Made by a program: the position numbers and the translations under genes. This document shows positions 1-7,704 of a stretch of 64,000 nucleotides of DNA, piece after piece; the stretch's first letter is position 1; every line of letters begins with the position of its first letter. The notes below the pieces were generated by a model, which did not search any database, had not been told where the DNA came from, and was given only the letters and a program-made list of their open reading frames with translations. The DNA lies in assembly GCA_000474255.1 (NCBI GenBank), contig BATO01000028.1, positions 1 through 64,000 of the forward strand, written 5' to 3'. The DNA comes from Aquipseudomonas alcaligenes MRY13-0052. Lineage in GTDB: Bacteria; Pseudomonadota; Gammaproteobacteria; Pseudomonadales; Pseudomonadaceae.

Positions 1-573
1 CTCGGCAGCCAGGCGGCGCAGGGTGACGAACAGCTCGTCGGCCTCCTGCGGGGTGAGCACCGAGGTGGGCTCGTCGAGAATCAACAGGCGGATGTCCTGC
101 ATCAGGCAGCGGACGATCTCCACCCGCTGGCGCTCGCCGATGGACAGCGCGTGCACCAGGCGCCCGGGCTCCAAAGCCATGCCGTAGCGCTGGGACACCT
201 CGCGGATGCGCGGCTCCAGTTGTTTGGGTGTGCCGGCCTCGCGGCCCAGGGCCAGGGCGATGTTCTCGGCCACGGTCAGGGTTTCGAACAGGGAGAAGTG
301 CTGGAACACCATGCCGATGCCCAGGGCGCGGGCCTGGGCCGGGTCGCGCACGCGCAACGCCTCGCCCTGCCAGCGGATCTCGCCGGCATCCGGCTGTACC
401 ACGCCGTAGATGATCTTCATCAGCGTGCTCTTGCCGGCGCCGTTCTCGCCTAGCAGGGCGTGGATCTCGCCGGGCTCGATGCGCAGATCGACGCGGTCGT
501 TGGCCAGGCAGCCGGGGTAGCGCTTGGTGATGCCGAGCATCTCCAGGCGCGGTGGGGGAGTGGGGCTGTTCAT
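1..573 (-). CDS. ABC transporter ATP-binding protein, BmpA/nucleoside-type importer (3' part beyond the window)
   Basis: ATPase of an ABC importer; the C-terminal part lies beyond the left edge, leaving 191 codons from the ATG at 573. Visible in order are Walker A (GENGAGKST), a Q-loop (VFQHFSLF), an ABC signature of the form LSIGERQRVEI and Walker B (LLILDEPTS). The LS-x-GE-x-QRVEI signature, rather than LSGGQ, is typical of the double-ATPase subunits of the sugar/basic-membrane-protein (BmpA/YufO) class, which import nucleosides and similar ligands. The following Tsx-like porin and nucleobase genes fit a nucleoside or purine substrate, but the substrate is inferred. Permease and binding-protein genes would be expected to the left, outside the window. 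Confidence 0.85.
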   Translation of the reverse strand, partial: MNSPTPPPRLEMLGITKRYPGCLANDRVDLRIEPGEIHALLGENGAGKSTLMKIIYGVVQPDAGEIRWQGEALRVRDPAQARALGIGMVFQHFSLFETLTVAENIALALGREAGTPKQLEPRIREVSQRYGMALEPGRLVHALSIGERQRVEIVRCLMQDIRLLILDEPTSVLTPQEADELFVTLRRLAAE

Positions 574-822
574 CGTGGTCTTTCCCGGAAAGAGAGCTGG
601 CCAGACAAAGCAAAAAGCTGGCCACCGGGTCAGGAAGGCCCGCACGCGCTCGCGTGGCTGGGCGATGCGGGGGAAATGCAGCCGTCGATGGGCATTGCCG
701 GGGCATTTTCCTGCACGCTTTCGGGGCGCCGTGGCTCCCGATGGCGCAGCGGCTATTGGACGAATTTCGACCACCGCCCCGCAGCGCCCGTGGCCACTGG
801 CGCGGAGAAGTTGTTCCCAAGG

Positions 823-831
823 TTATCCACA
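823..831 (+). other. DnaA-box nonamer TTATCCACA
   Basis: Exact match to the consensus DnaA box (TTATNCACA) inside the longer word GGTTATCCACAGG. The same word recurs at 1027-1039 and 4758-4770, always between genes. No dnaA, dnaN or AT-rich unwinding element is nearby, so this is not evidence of an origin. Confidence 0.5.
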
Positions 832-1028
832 GGAATGTCCACGGCCCGTGTGGACAATGGCGGTGCACCGCGCCGGTATCCCGGCGCCCGGGTTTCTGGC
901 AGGTGAAAATAAAGTTAGCCCCTTCAGGTGCTTACGCGGTAGACACGGGGCCCCGCGCGCACTGGTCACGAAACGAGCAGCCCCGGCGAAGCGGCGGCCG
1001 GCGGCGCCCCGGGCGATTGCTCAAAAGG

Positions 1029-1037
1029 TTATCCACA
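1029..1037 (+). other. DnaA-box nonamer TTATCCACA (second)
   Basis: Second exact TTATCCACA, about 200 bases from the first and again followed shortly by TTGTCCAC. The shared surroundings suggest a repeated intergenic unit rather than two independent sites. Confidence 0.5.
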
Positions 1038-1194
1038 GGCTTGTCCACGCTTTATGTGGGTGGTTCCAAGGCGCATTCCGGACGCTCCCGTAGGTTGGCG
1101 CCAAGCGCAGCGCGGCCCAACGATGCAGGGTCCAAAGTGGGCAATGAGGGAATGGGGTTCGGAGGGAATTCCGAGGGCACTTGCAGCACCGCAC

Positions 1195-1228
1195 GGTGGA
1201 CCGGTGAAGCGGGGTCCACCCTACGAAG
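1195..1228 (-). repeat. 34-bp intergenic repeat, copy 1
   Basis: Matches 6560-6593 in the opposite orientation with about two mismatches. The core is an imperfect palindrome (GGTGGACC ... GGTCCACC) next to CTACGAAG. It is the REP-like type commonly scattered between Pseudomonas genes. Confidence 0.6.
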
Positions 1229-1301
1229 TCCCGTGCCTCAGGGAAGCCGGTAGCCCGGGCTTCAGTCCGGGAGCAGGGGGCAATCGTGTCGCGGGGGAGG
1301 G

Positions 1302-1323
1302 CCCGGCACCGGGTGGTGCCGGG
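1302..1323 (-). terminator. Hairpin downstream of the Tsx-like porin gene
   Basis: Perfect 9-bp arms (CCCGGCACC / GGTGCCGGG) with a 4-base loop, starting 8 bases past the porin stop codon. There is no T-run, so this is a probable transcript-end hairpin rather than a textbook intrinsic terminator. Confidence 0.45.
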
Positions 1324-1330
1324 CGGAAGG

Positions 1331-2164
1331 TCAGAAGCTGAATTCCATGTTCAGGGTCGGGGTGGAGGTGCGGCTGCCACGGCCGCCGTCGACGCCGAAC
1401 TTGTTGTGCCAGTACTCGTAGCCAACGCCGAACCAGAGGTTGGGCTTGATGTTCTTGCCCGGGCGCGCGGCGACCATCAGCGAGGTGCGCATCAGCGTCT
1501 CGGCGGCGGTGTCCTTGTTGTTGTAGTCCTCGCCCTTCTCGCCCACGTGGTTGATGTAGCCCTGGAACTTGGCGGCGTGGTCGCCGACCTGGAAGGGGCG
1601 CAGCCAGGTGAGGTTGAGGTTGTAGGTGCCGTCGAAGGTCATCTCCTCGTGGCGCGCGCCGGGGATGCCGGTCTGGTTGCGCTCGCGGTAGTAGAGCAGG
1701 CTCAGGTCGAGTACGCCGACGGTGTTGAACTTGAGGGTCGGGCCGAACACGATGGCGCGCTTGTTGGAGGAGGCGCGGTTGTTGTTGCGGTTGACGTCGA
1801 AGCCGGCGGTGAAGGCGTAGTCCTTGATCAGGCCGTCGCCCTGTTTCTGGTCGAACACCCGCGAGGCGAACAACTGGTGGCGGTATACCGCGTAGACCTC
1901 GCTGCCACCGTGGTCGGTGCCCTTGCGCGGGTCGCGGTTGTCGGAGAGGAAGACGTCGAGGTTGAAGAAGTTGCTGCCGTATTGGTAGCCACTGGCGTGG
2001 GTGAAGCTGTAGATGCGCTTGGCGAACTTGTTCGGGTTGTTCGGGTTGGTGAACTGCTGGCCGTAGCGGAAGCCGACGCTGTTGTTCATCCATTCCAGTG
2101 CGGCCGCTTCGCCGGCCGAGAAGAGGGCGAGAGCGACCGTGGCTCCCTGCAGTGCTTTTTTCAT
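1331..2164 (-). CDS. Tsx-like outer membrane nucleoside channel (OmpK/Tsx family porin)
   Basis: Predicted 277-residue outer-membrane beta-barrel. It opens with a signal peptide (MKKALQ, hydrophobic core, cleavage near AAA-LEW) and ends in a C-terminal phenylalanine (MEFSF), the usual BAM recognition signature. The body has alternating strands such as SVGFRYGQQF and PNLWFGVGYEYW, as in the Tsx/OmpK nucleoside-channel family. The start was set at 2164 because an AGGAG motif lies just upstream and the signal peptide begins there; a longer frame to 2350 has no such features. Placement between an importer ATPase and nucleobase genes supports a role in nucleoside passage across the outer membrane. 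The exact substrate is inferred. Confidence 0.8.
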   Translation of the reverse strand: MKKALQGATVALALFSAGEAAALEWMNNSVGFRYGQQFTNPNNPNKFAKRIYSFTHASGYQYGSNFFNLDVFLSDNRDPRKGTDHGGSEVYAVYRHQLFASRVFDQKQGDGLIKDYAFTAGFDVNRNNNRASSNKRAIVFGPTLKFNTVGVLDLSLLYYRERNQTGIPGARHEEMTFDGTYNLNLTWLRPFQVGDHAAKFQGYINHVGEKGEDYNNKDTAAETLMRTSLMVAARPGKNIKPNLWFGVGYEYWHNKFGVDGGRGSRTSTPTLNMEFSF

Positions 2165-2442
2165 TGTTATGGGCTCCTGTTCCTGGGGGCTCGATGCCTT
2201 GGCTCGGGCACCGAGGGGCGCAGTATCAGCACATCCGGATTGATCACCAAAGAACAGAATGTAGAGCATCCCGATGCCGATTCGGCATCGCGCGGCTGAC
2301 TCAAAAGTCAGTATTTTCAGGGCTTTAACGGGATTGTGTACAAACCGCAAAAGCCGATGGCTCTAGCGCGCGGGCTGCAGCAGGGCGCCCCATCGAGAGC
2401 CTCGACAGGGACAGTCATGAAAAAGATAGACGGGAATGCGGC

Positions 2443-3402
2443 CTACGGCCGGTTGCCGGGGGCACTGCGGGGTGGTGGCCGCTCTTCGCGCTCACGCAGG
2501 GTGATTTCCTCGGTCAGCTGGCGTGCCAGCGCATCCACCGCCACGGGCAGGTAGCGGCCGCCGCGCACGTAGAGCCCGAGGTCGTTGAAGATGCCGCCGT
2601 TGTCGGTCAGCGGCAGGTGCACCAGGTCGCCGGCCTCGAGGTCGGCCTCGATGCCGATGCGGGTCTGGAAGGCCACGCCCATGCCGCGTTTCACCAGTTG
2701 CCGGGCCAGCTCCACCGAGCTGCTTTCCAGCGCCGGCTTGCCGGGCAGGTTGAGGCGTTTCTGCAGCGGGCCGAGCAGGTGGTGGATGGACAGTTCCTGC
2801 TTGGCCAGGATCAGCCCGTGCTCGGCGCAGGTGGCGAAGCTCACCTCGTGCAGCGAGGCCAGCGCATGCCCGCGCGGCACGATGGCACCGAGGCGGAAGT
2901 GGCCGACGCTGAGCTGTTGCAACTCGGCGCTGCGGGGCAGGAAGAAGGCCAGGCCGAGGTCGGCGGCGCCACTCAGCACCGCCTCGGGGATGGCCTGGGA
3001 GCCCATGGCGGTGACGCCGATGGTGACCCGTGGGTAGCGCTCATGCATGGTCTTGAGCACCCGGGGCAGCAGGTCGATGGTCACCCCTTCGACGGTGGCG
3101 ATCTCCACGTGGCCGGTGCGCAGGCCCTGCATGGCATCCAGCTCCGAGCGCACCCGCTCGACGTCCTGCAGCACCACGGTGATGTGGCGGGTGAGGATCT
3201 CACCGGCCGGGGTCAGGCGCAGGCCGGCGGGCAGGCGGTCGAACAGCGGCGCGCCGATCTCGTCCTCCAGCCTGAGGATCTGCCGGTTCACCGCCGAGGA
3301 GGCGACGTTGAGCCGGCGCGCCGCCTCGCGGATGGAGTTGCAGCGGCGCACCATGTCGAAATAGTGGATGGCCGGCGAGTGGATGCGCAGCTTGCCGGTC
3401 AT
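2443..3402 (-). CDS. LysR-family transcriptional regulator
   Basis: 319-residue LysR-type regulator. The N-terminal winged helix-turn-helix (about residues 10-65) contains SIREAARRLNVASSAVNRQI and the following LEDEIGAPLF segment. The co-inducer domain occupies about residues 90-300. The start overlaps the stop of the preceding yigZ-like gene as ATGA, so the gene is translationally coupled to yigZ and the rutR-like gene. Its target is unknown; the nearest candidates are the Tsx-like porin next downstream and the nucleobase genes. The C-terminal tail is short and Pro/Arg-rich. Confidence 0.85.
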   Translation of the reverse strand: MTGKLRIHSPAIHYFDMVRRCNSIREAARRLNVASSAVNRQILRLEDEIGAPLFDRLPAGLRLTPAGEILTRHITVVLQDVERVRSELDAMQGLRTGHVEIATVEGVTIDLLPRVLKTMHERYPRVTIGVTAMGSQAIPEAVLSGAADLGLAFFLPRSAELQQLSVGHFRLGAIVPRGHALASLHEVSFATCAEHGLILAKQELSIHHLLGPLQKRLNLPGKPALESSSVELARQLVKRGMGVAFQTRIGIEADLEAGDLVHLPLTDNGGIFNDLGLYVRGGRYLPVAVDALARQLTEEITLREREERPPPRSAPGNRP

Positions 3403-3998
3403 GGCGTGTCGTCCTCGATGGCGGCGAGCTGGCTGCGCCCACGGCTGATGTCGCCGAGCAGGCGTTGCAGCGGTTCCCGCTGGGCCTCCGGCAGGGCCAG
3501 GTGCAGCCAGGCGCCTTCGGCGTCGTAGTCCTCGCCTTCGAGCTGCGCCTGCAGGTCGGCCAGGCGTGCCTTGAACAGCGCCAGTTCGGCGAAGGCCAGG
3601 TGGCAGCGGAAGCGCGACAGGCGCAGCAATGGCAGGCGCTCGCCGCCTTGCAGGCACTTGGCGGCGCTGCCGCCGTAGGCGCGGGCGAGGCCGCCGGTGC
3701 CGAGCTGGATGCCGCCGTACCAGCGAATCACCACTACCGCGACCTGGTCCATGTCCTGGCCCTCGATGGCTGCCAGCATGGGGCGCCCGGCGGTGCCGCC
3801 GGGTTCACCGTCGTCGCTGAAACGGTATTGGTTACCCACCTTCCAGGCCCAGCAGTTGTGCGAGGCGGCGGGGTCGCTGGCGCCGGCGATGAAGGCCTGC
3901 GCCTCGGCCGCGCTGGTGACCGGCGCGGCGAGGGCGATGAAGCGGCTCTTGCGGATTTCCTCGCGGTATTCGCAGGGCGCGGCAAGGGTGAAGGGCAT
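3399..3998 (-). CDS. yigZ: IMPACT/YigZ family protein
   Basis: 199-residue protein of the YigZ/IMPACT (UPF0029) family, close to the usual length of about 200. The conserved N-terminal core carries KSRFIALAAPV, then ASHNCWAW, FSDDGEPGGTAG and the VVVIRWYGGIQLGTGGL signature. The C-terminal half is a small alpha/beta domain. The biochemical role of the bacterial family is not well settled; the eukaryotic homologue regulates translation through GCN1. The start ATG overlaps the rutR-like stop (TGATG) and the stop overlaps the LysR start (ATGA), giving a tightly coupled three-gene unit. Confidence 0.88.
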   Translation of the reverse strand: MPFTLAAPCEYREEIRKSRFIALAAPVTSAAEAQAFIAGASDPAASHNCWAWKVGNQYRFSDDGEPGGTAGRPMLAAIEGQDMDQVAVVVIRWYGGIQLGTGGLARAYGGSAAKCLQGGERLPLLRLSRFRCHLAFAELALFKARLADLQAQLEGEDYDAEGAWLHLALPEAQREPLQRLLGDISRGRSQLAAIEDDTP

Positions 3999-4669
3999 CA
4001 GCTGGCGGGTGTCGGCGGGGTCAGGCCGCAGCCCTTGAGGATGATGTGGGTGAGGCTCTGCGCGGCCACTTCGAAGTCGTCCTTGGTCAGGCGCTTGCGG
4101 CCGCTGACGCGGCAGATCTGCGAGCCGAAGTCGGCGTAGTGCTGGGTGCTGCCCCAGAGCAGGAAGATCAGGTGCGTCGGGTCGATCGGGTCCAGCTTGC
4201 CGGCGGCGATCCAGGCTTCGAACACCCCCGCGCGGCCCTTGAACCAGTCGCGGTAGTCCTGATCGAAATACTTCTCCAGGCAGGCGCCGCCGCTGATCAC
4301 TTCCATGGCGAAGATCTTCGAGGCCAGGGGGAAGCGCCGCGAGAACTCCAGCTTGGCACGGATGTAGCGGGCCAGCGCCTCGGCGGGGTCGTCGTCCACG
4401 GTCAGGGTGTTGAAGGTGCTGTCCCACAGTTCGAGGATGTTGCTCAGCACCGCCACGTACAGCCCCAGCTTGTTGCTGAAGTAGTAGTGCAGGTTGGCCT
4501 TGGGCAGCCCGGCACGCACGGCGATGGTGTTCATGCTGGTGCCTTTGAAACCGTGCTTGGCGAACTCCTCCTCGGCAGCGGCGAGGATGGTTTCTTCGTT
4601 CTTCTGGCGGATGCGGCCGGCAGGCTTGCCGGTGGAGCTGGGGCTGTGGGCGGGGACCAGGACAGTCAT
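3998..4669 (-). CDS. rutR: TetR-family regulator, RutR-like (pyrimidine-responsive)
   Basis: 223-residue TetR-family repressor/activator. The N-terminal HTH (about residues 25-70) includes GFKGTSMNTIAVRAGLPKAN and LHYYFSNK. The C-terminal half carries the block KLDPIDPTHLIF followed by WGSTQHYADF, which closely matches Escherichia coli RutR, the uracil/thymine-sensing regulator. RutR controls pyrimidine breakdown and purine use in E. coli; here the gene follows a xanthine-type permease, and a RutR-like half-site lies upstream of that permease (6303-6318). It heads a coupled unit with yigZ and the LysR gene. Family placement is strong; the ligand is inferred. Confidence 0.82.
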   Translation of the reverse strand: MTVLVPAHSPSSTGKPAGRIRQKNEETILAAAEEEFAKHGFKGTSMNTIAVRAGLPKANLHYYFSNKLGLYVAVLSNILELWDSTFNTLTVDDDPAEALARYIRAKLEFSRRFPLASKIFAMEVISGGACLEKYFDQDYRDWFKGRAGVFEAWIAAGKLDPIDPTHLIFLLWGSTQHYADFGSQICRVSGRKRLTKDDFEVAAQSLTHIILKGCGLTPPTPAS

Positions 4670-4759
4670 AGGTCATCCAGAGGGGTCAGGAAGCGGGCGA
4701 ATGCACTGATAACCCAAGCGCGGGGCGGTCGACAAGCCAAAACTGTTGCGGCGGTCAGG

Positions 4760-4768
4760 TTATCCACA
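4760..4768 (+). other. DnaA-box nonamer TTATCCACA (third)
   Basis: Third exact copy, in the gap between the rutR-like gene and the permease. Like the others it sits in GGTTATCCACAGG and is followed by TTTTGTC. Confidence 0.5.
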
Positions 4769-4817
4769 GGTTTTGTCGGGCCTGCACCATGATGGGTCGG
4801 TTTTTTCGTGCCGTGCA

Positions 4818-4849
4818 CCGCGCCAGGCACCGCCCTGGGCCTGGCGCGG
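4818..4849 (-). terminator. Hairpin just downstream of the permease gene
   Basis: Perfect 11-bp arms (CCGCGCCAGGC / GCCTGGCGCGG) separated by 10 bases, starting 7 bases past the permease stop. There is no T-run on the minus strand, so it may be a weak or Rho-assisted transcript end, or an RNA-stabilising hairpin between the permease and rutR. Confidence 0.4.
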
Positions 4850-4855
4850 CGTGGT

Positions 4856-6231
4856 TCAGGCGCGCTCGGCGGCACCGTCCGTCAGAGCGGCGCGTTTCTC
4901 TTCCGGCAGCACCAGGCTCAGGACGATGGCGGTGATGCCGCCGCAGGTGATGGCCGAGTCGAACAGGTTCTGCACCAGCTGCGGCATCTGGTGCAGCAGG
5001 GTCGGTTGCGCGGCGATGCCCAGGCCGACGCCGAAGGAACCGGCGATCACCAGCAGGCTGCGGCGGTCCAGCGGCGCCTGGGCGAGGATGCGGATGCCCG
5101 CCGCCGCCACGCTGCCGAACATCACCAGGGTGGCGCCGCCCAGCACCGGCTTGGGAATCTGCTGCAGCACCGCGCCGATCAGCGGGAACAGGCCGAGCAC
5201 GAACAGCACGGCGCCGATGTACAGGCCGACATGGCGGCTGGCGACGCCGGTGAGCTGAATCACCCCGTTGTTCTGGGCGAAGGTGGTGTTGGGGAAGGCG
5301 CTGAAGGTGGCCGCCAGCATGCAGCTGACGCCATCGCCGAGCACGCCGCCCTTGAGCCGCGCCTCGTATTCCGGGCCCTTGAACGGCTTGCGCGAGATCA
5401 TGCAGTTGGCGGTCAGGTCGCCCACGGTCTCGATGGTGCTGATGAGGTAGATCAGCGCCACCGGAATGAAGGCCGTCCAGTCGAAGCTGAAGCCGAACCT
5501 GAAGGGCAGCGGCACGCTCACCAGGGGCAGGTCGGGCAGCGCCTGGGGCACCAGCTTGCCGCTGAAGAAGGCGGCCACGCTGCCCACGGCCAGGCCGATG
5601 AGGATGGACGACAGGCGCACCCAGGGGTTGCTCGAGCGGTTCAGCAGGATGATGGTCGCCAGCACCAGGCCGCCCAGGGCCAGGTTGCCCGGCGCGCCGA
5701 AGTCCGGGGCCTTGAAGCCGCCGCCGATATCGGTGATGCCGACCTTGATCAGGCTGACGCCGATCAGGGTGATGACGATGCCGGTGACCAGCGGGGTGAT
5801 GATCCGGCGCAGGTGACCGATGAAGCGGCTGAGCACGATCTGCACGAAGGCGCCGAAGAAGCACACGCCGAAGATCATCGCCAGGATGTCCTCCGGGCTG
5901 CCGCCGCGGCTCTTCACCAGGAAGCCGGCCGACAGTACCGCACCGAGGAAGGCGAAGCTGGTGCCTTGCAGGCAGATCATCCCCGCGCCGATGCCGAATG
6001 GGCGCCGCGCCTGGAGGAAGGTGCCGACGCCGGACACCATCAGCGCCATGCTGATCAGGTAGGGCAGGTGCGCCCCAACCCCAGCGCGCCACCGATCACC
6101 AGCGGCGGGGTGATGATGCCGACGAAGCTGGCCAGCACATGCTGCAGCGCGGCGCAGAACGCCAGCAGCGGTTTCGGCTTGTCGTCCAGGCCGTAGATGA
6201 GTTCGGAGTTGCGTTCTTCTTCAGCGTGCAT
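4856..6231 (-). pseudogene. NCS2 xanthine/uracil-type permease, broken by a one-base frameshift
   Basis: Inner-membrane nucleobase permease of the NCS2 (NAT) family. Two frames together give a near full-length protein of about 458 residues. Residues 1-53 start at 6231 (MHAEEERNSELIYGL), and the rest runs in another frame to 4856. The join is at the base run 6073-6076: adding one base there restores a continuous GGALGLG-AHLPYLISMAL reading. The NAT motif QNNGVIQLTG is present and the glycine after T resembles bacterial xanthine permeases (XanQ/XanP). As written, translation from the normal start stops after about 60 codons. It may be a true inactivating mutation or a sequencing error in the homopolymer. 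Confidence 0.8.
6073..6076 (-). other. Site of the permease frameshift (four-base homopolymer)
   Basis: CCCC on the plus strand (GGGG in the gene), with a second CCCC run at 6079-6082. A run of five here would join the two frames of the permease. Confidence 0.6.
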
Positions 6232-6302
6232 GCTGGCCTCGGCAGGTTGGCGCGGCGAACCGGAGCGGCTCGCCGGGGCAGATGCCGGGCTATTGCAAAA
6301 AA

Positions 6303-6318
6303 TTGACCAGGTGCGCAG
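6303..6318 (-). promoter_or_regulatory. RutR-like operator upstream of the permease
   Basis: TTGACCA-GG-TGCGCAG. The left half matches the E. coli RutR consensus TTGACCAnnTGGTCAA exactly, and the right half keeps 4 of 7 positions. It lies about 70 bases before the permease start, a plausible promoter position, and a RutR-like gene is in the same transcription direction downstream. Consensus recalled from published RutR work; binding here is inference. Confidence 0.4.
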
Positions 6319-6470
6319 GTTTTTTCGCTTTCCACCCTGCAAGGCCCAGGGTTGGCGGGCGCTATGGGATAGGCGTATGGGCTGCGCTAGGTATGACCGA
6401 AGGGTTTCTCCTGCACCAAATCGGGGTCGCCCGCTTCATTGCTGGGCGTTCGGTGGCGCTCATTCTCTCC

Positions 6471-6540
6471 GTAGGATGGGTAGAGCCCCGCGAAACCCAT
6501 CGCTCCGATGATGGGTTTCGCTCCGCTCTACCCATCCTAC
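6471..6540. repeat. 70-bp intergenic palindrome (two nested stems)
   Basis: Outer arms GTAGGATGGGTAGAGC (6471-6486) and its exact complement at 6525-6540. An inner pair CGAAACCCATC / GATGGGTTTCG forms a second stem, so nearly the whole unit pairs with itself. The same modules recur around 11.0-12.0 kb in partly rearranged form. Confidence 0.75.
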
Positions 6541-6559
6541 GATTCAGTTCAGAGCGCGG

Positions 6560-6593
6560 CTTCGTAGGTTGGACCACGCTTCACCGGTCCACC
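6560..6593 (+). repeat. 34-bp intergenic repeat, copy 2
   Basis: Inverted relative to 1195-1228, about 32 of 34 bases the same by eye. Confidence 0.6.
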
Positions 6594-6653
6594 AGGCGGA
6601 GTGGAAGGGGAACTCAAGCGCTCCGCCAGCCCGCTATCCCCCGCGAACACACC

Positions 6654-7574
6654 TCAGCCCGTCGCTGCCAATGCCTCCAGGAAACTCTCCAGCACCAGGT
6701 GCGGGCGGCGGCCCTTGCGGGTCACGGTGGCGAGGCTGAGGTCGTAGAAGCGCTTGCTCGGCTTGAGGGCGCGCAGGCGGCCTTGCTGCACCCAGAAGGT
6801 GGCGTAGTGGTCCGGCAAATAGCCGATGTAGCGCCCGGTGAGAATAAGGAAGGCCATGCCCTCGCGGTCGGAGGCGCTCGCGGTGCAATGCAGCGCCTGG
6901 TAGTGGGCCTGGATATCGGCCGGCAGGCGGAAGGTGGGGGCGATGGCCTCCTGCTCGTTCAGGCGGGCATCGCTGAGCTGGGCATCGTCGGCGTAGAACA
7001 GCGGGTGGCCCACGGCGCAGTACAGCAGCGAGCGCTCGTCGTACAGCGGCTGGTACTCCAGGCCCGACAGCGCCACCGTCTGTGGCACCACGCCCACGTG
7101 CACGCGGCCGTCGAGCACGCCCTGTTCCACCTCGCTGGGCGGGGTCATGCGGATGTTGATCACCACGTCCGGCCCGCGCTCCTTCAGGCGCGACAGGGCA
7201 TGGGTGATGCGCATGTGCGGCAGGGTCACCAGGTTGTCGGTGAGGCCGATGTTCAACTCGCCGCGCAGGTGCAGGTGCAGGCCGTTGACCTCGGTACGGA
7301 AGCTCTCCAGGGCGCTGAGCAGTTGCAGCGACGACTGGTACACCTCGCGCCCCTCCTCGGTCAGGGCGAAGCCGGCGCGGCCGCGCTGGCACAGGCGCAG
7401 GCCGAGGCGCTGCTCCAGGTCGCTCATCTGCTGGCTGATGGCCGAGCGACCGATGCCCAGCACGCTCTCGGCGGCGGAGAAACCACCGCACTCGACGACG
7501 CTGCGGAAGATGCGCAGCAGGCGGATATCGAAGTCGCTGACCTGGGCCAGGGCTTCCGGGCGACGGGTGCTCAT
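6654..7574 (-). CDS. bauR: LysR-family activator of beta-alanine catabolism
   Basis: 306-residue LysR-type regulator divergent from bauABC, the same arrangement as bauR in P. aeruginosa. The N-terminal HTH (about residues 18-75) reads GGFSAAESVLGIGRSAISQQ then LEQRLGLRLCQR. The ligand-binding domain follows to about residue 300. In P. aeruginosa BauR activates bauABCD in response to beta-alanine; the same role is inferred here from position and domain type. A 20-base palindrome of LysR-box form (7602-7621) lies 28 bases upstream of its start and could serve both promoters. Confidence 0.85.
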   Translation of the reverse strand: MSTRRPEALAQVSDFDIRLLRIFRSVVECGGFSAAESVLGIGRSAISQQMSDLEQRLGLRLCQRGRAGFALTEEGREVYQSSLQLLSALESFRTEVNGLHLHLRGELNIGLTDNLVTLPHMRITHALSRLKERGPDVVINIRMTPPSEVEQGVLDGRVHVGVVPQTVALSGLEYQPLYDERSLLYCAVGHPLFYADDAQLSDARLNEQEAIAPTFRLPADIQAHYQALHCTASASDREGMAFLILTGRYIGYLPDHYATFWVQQGRLRALKPSKRFYDLSLATVTRKGRRPHLVLESFLEALAATG

Positions 7575-7601
7575 CAGTTTAGTAGTCCGTGATCTGAAGA
7601 T

Positions 7602-7621
7602 ATGAAAAGTTGAATTTTCAT
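7602..7621. promoter_or_regulatory. Palindrome in the bauR-bauA intergenic region, likely BauR box
   Basis: ATGAAAA-N6-TTTTCAT, a perfect 7-bp-arm inverted repeat in the divergent promoter region. It has the T-N11-A form typical of LysR-type binding sites and is the only AT-rich palindrome in the 130-base gap. Confidence 0.5.
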
Positions 7622-7704
7622 GACTTTATGCCCGTGGCAATGTCGACTGCAAGAACCACCGGGTTCTCCCCCACAACCCACGCCCCATCGCGAGGCAGAC
7701 AAGA

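Larger units (their letters stand above)
574..1330. other. Long intergenic stretch, no gene seen
   Basis: About 750 bases between the ABC ATPase start and the Tsx-like porin stop. Reading frames here give only low-complexity, Arg/Pro-rich peptides with no recognisable domain. The stretch holds two perfect DnaA-box nonamers, a TGTCCAC/GTGGACA inverted repeat at 836-856, one copy of a 34-bp palindromic repeat (1195-1228), and a short palindrome near 1250-1272 resembling the one at 50521-50538. It looks like accumulated intergenic repeat sequence. Confidence 0.6.
6232..6653. other. Intergenic region rich in palindromic repeats
   Basis: 422 bases between the permease start and the bauR stop. It contains the RutR-like site, a 70-bp hairpin (6471-6540) and the second copy of the 34-bp repeat (6560-6593). 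No coding frame with a recognisable product was seen. Confidence 0.6.

Noticed and set aside
823-1037. Replication origin suggested by two DnaA boxes
   Set aside because: No dnaA, dnaN, gidA or rnpA genes and no AT-rich unwinding stretch.
4808-6196. Long open frame (about 460 codons) on the plus strand opposite the permease
   Set aside because: His/Gly/Asp-rich antisense composition typical of high-GC DNA, no domain. The opposite strand has the real gene.
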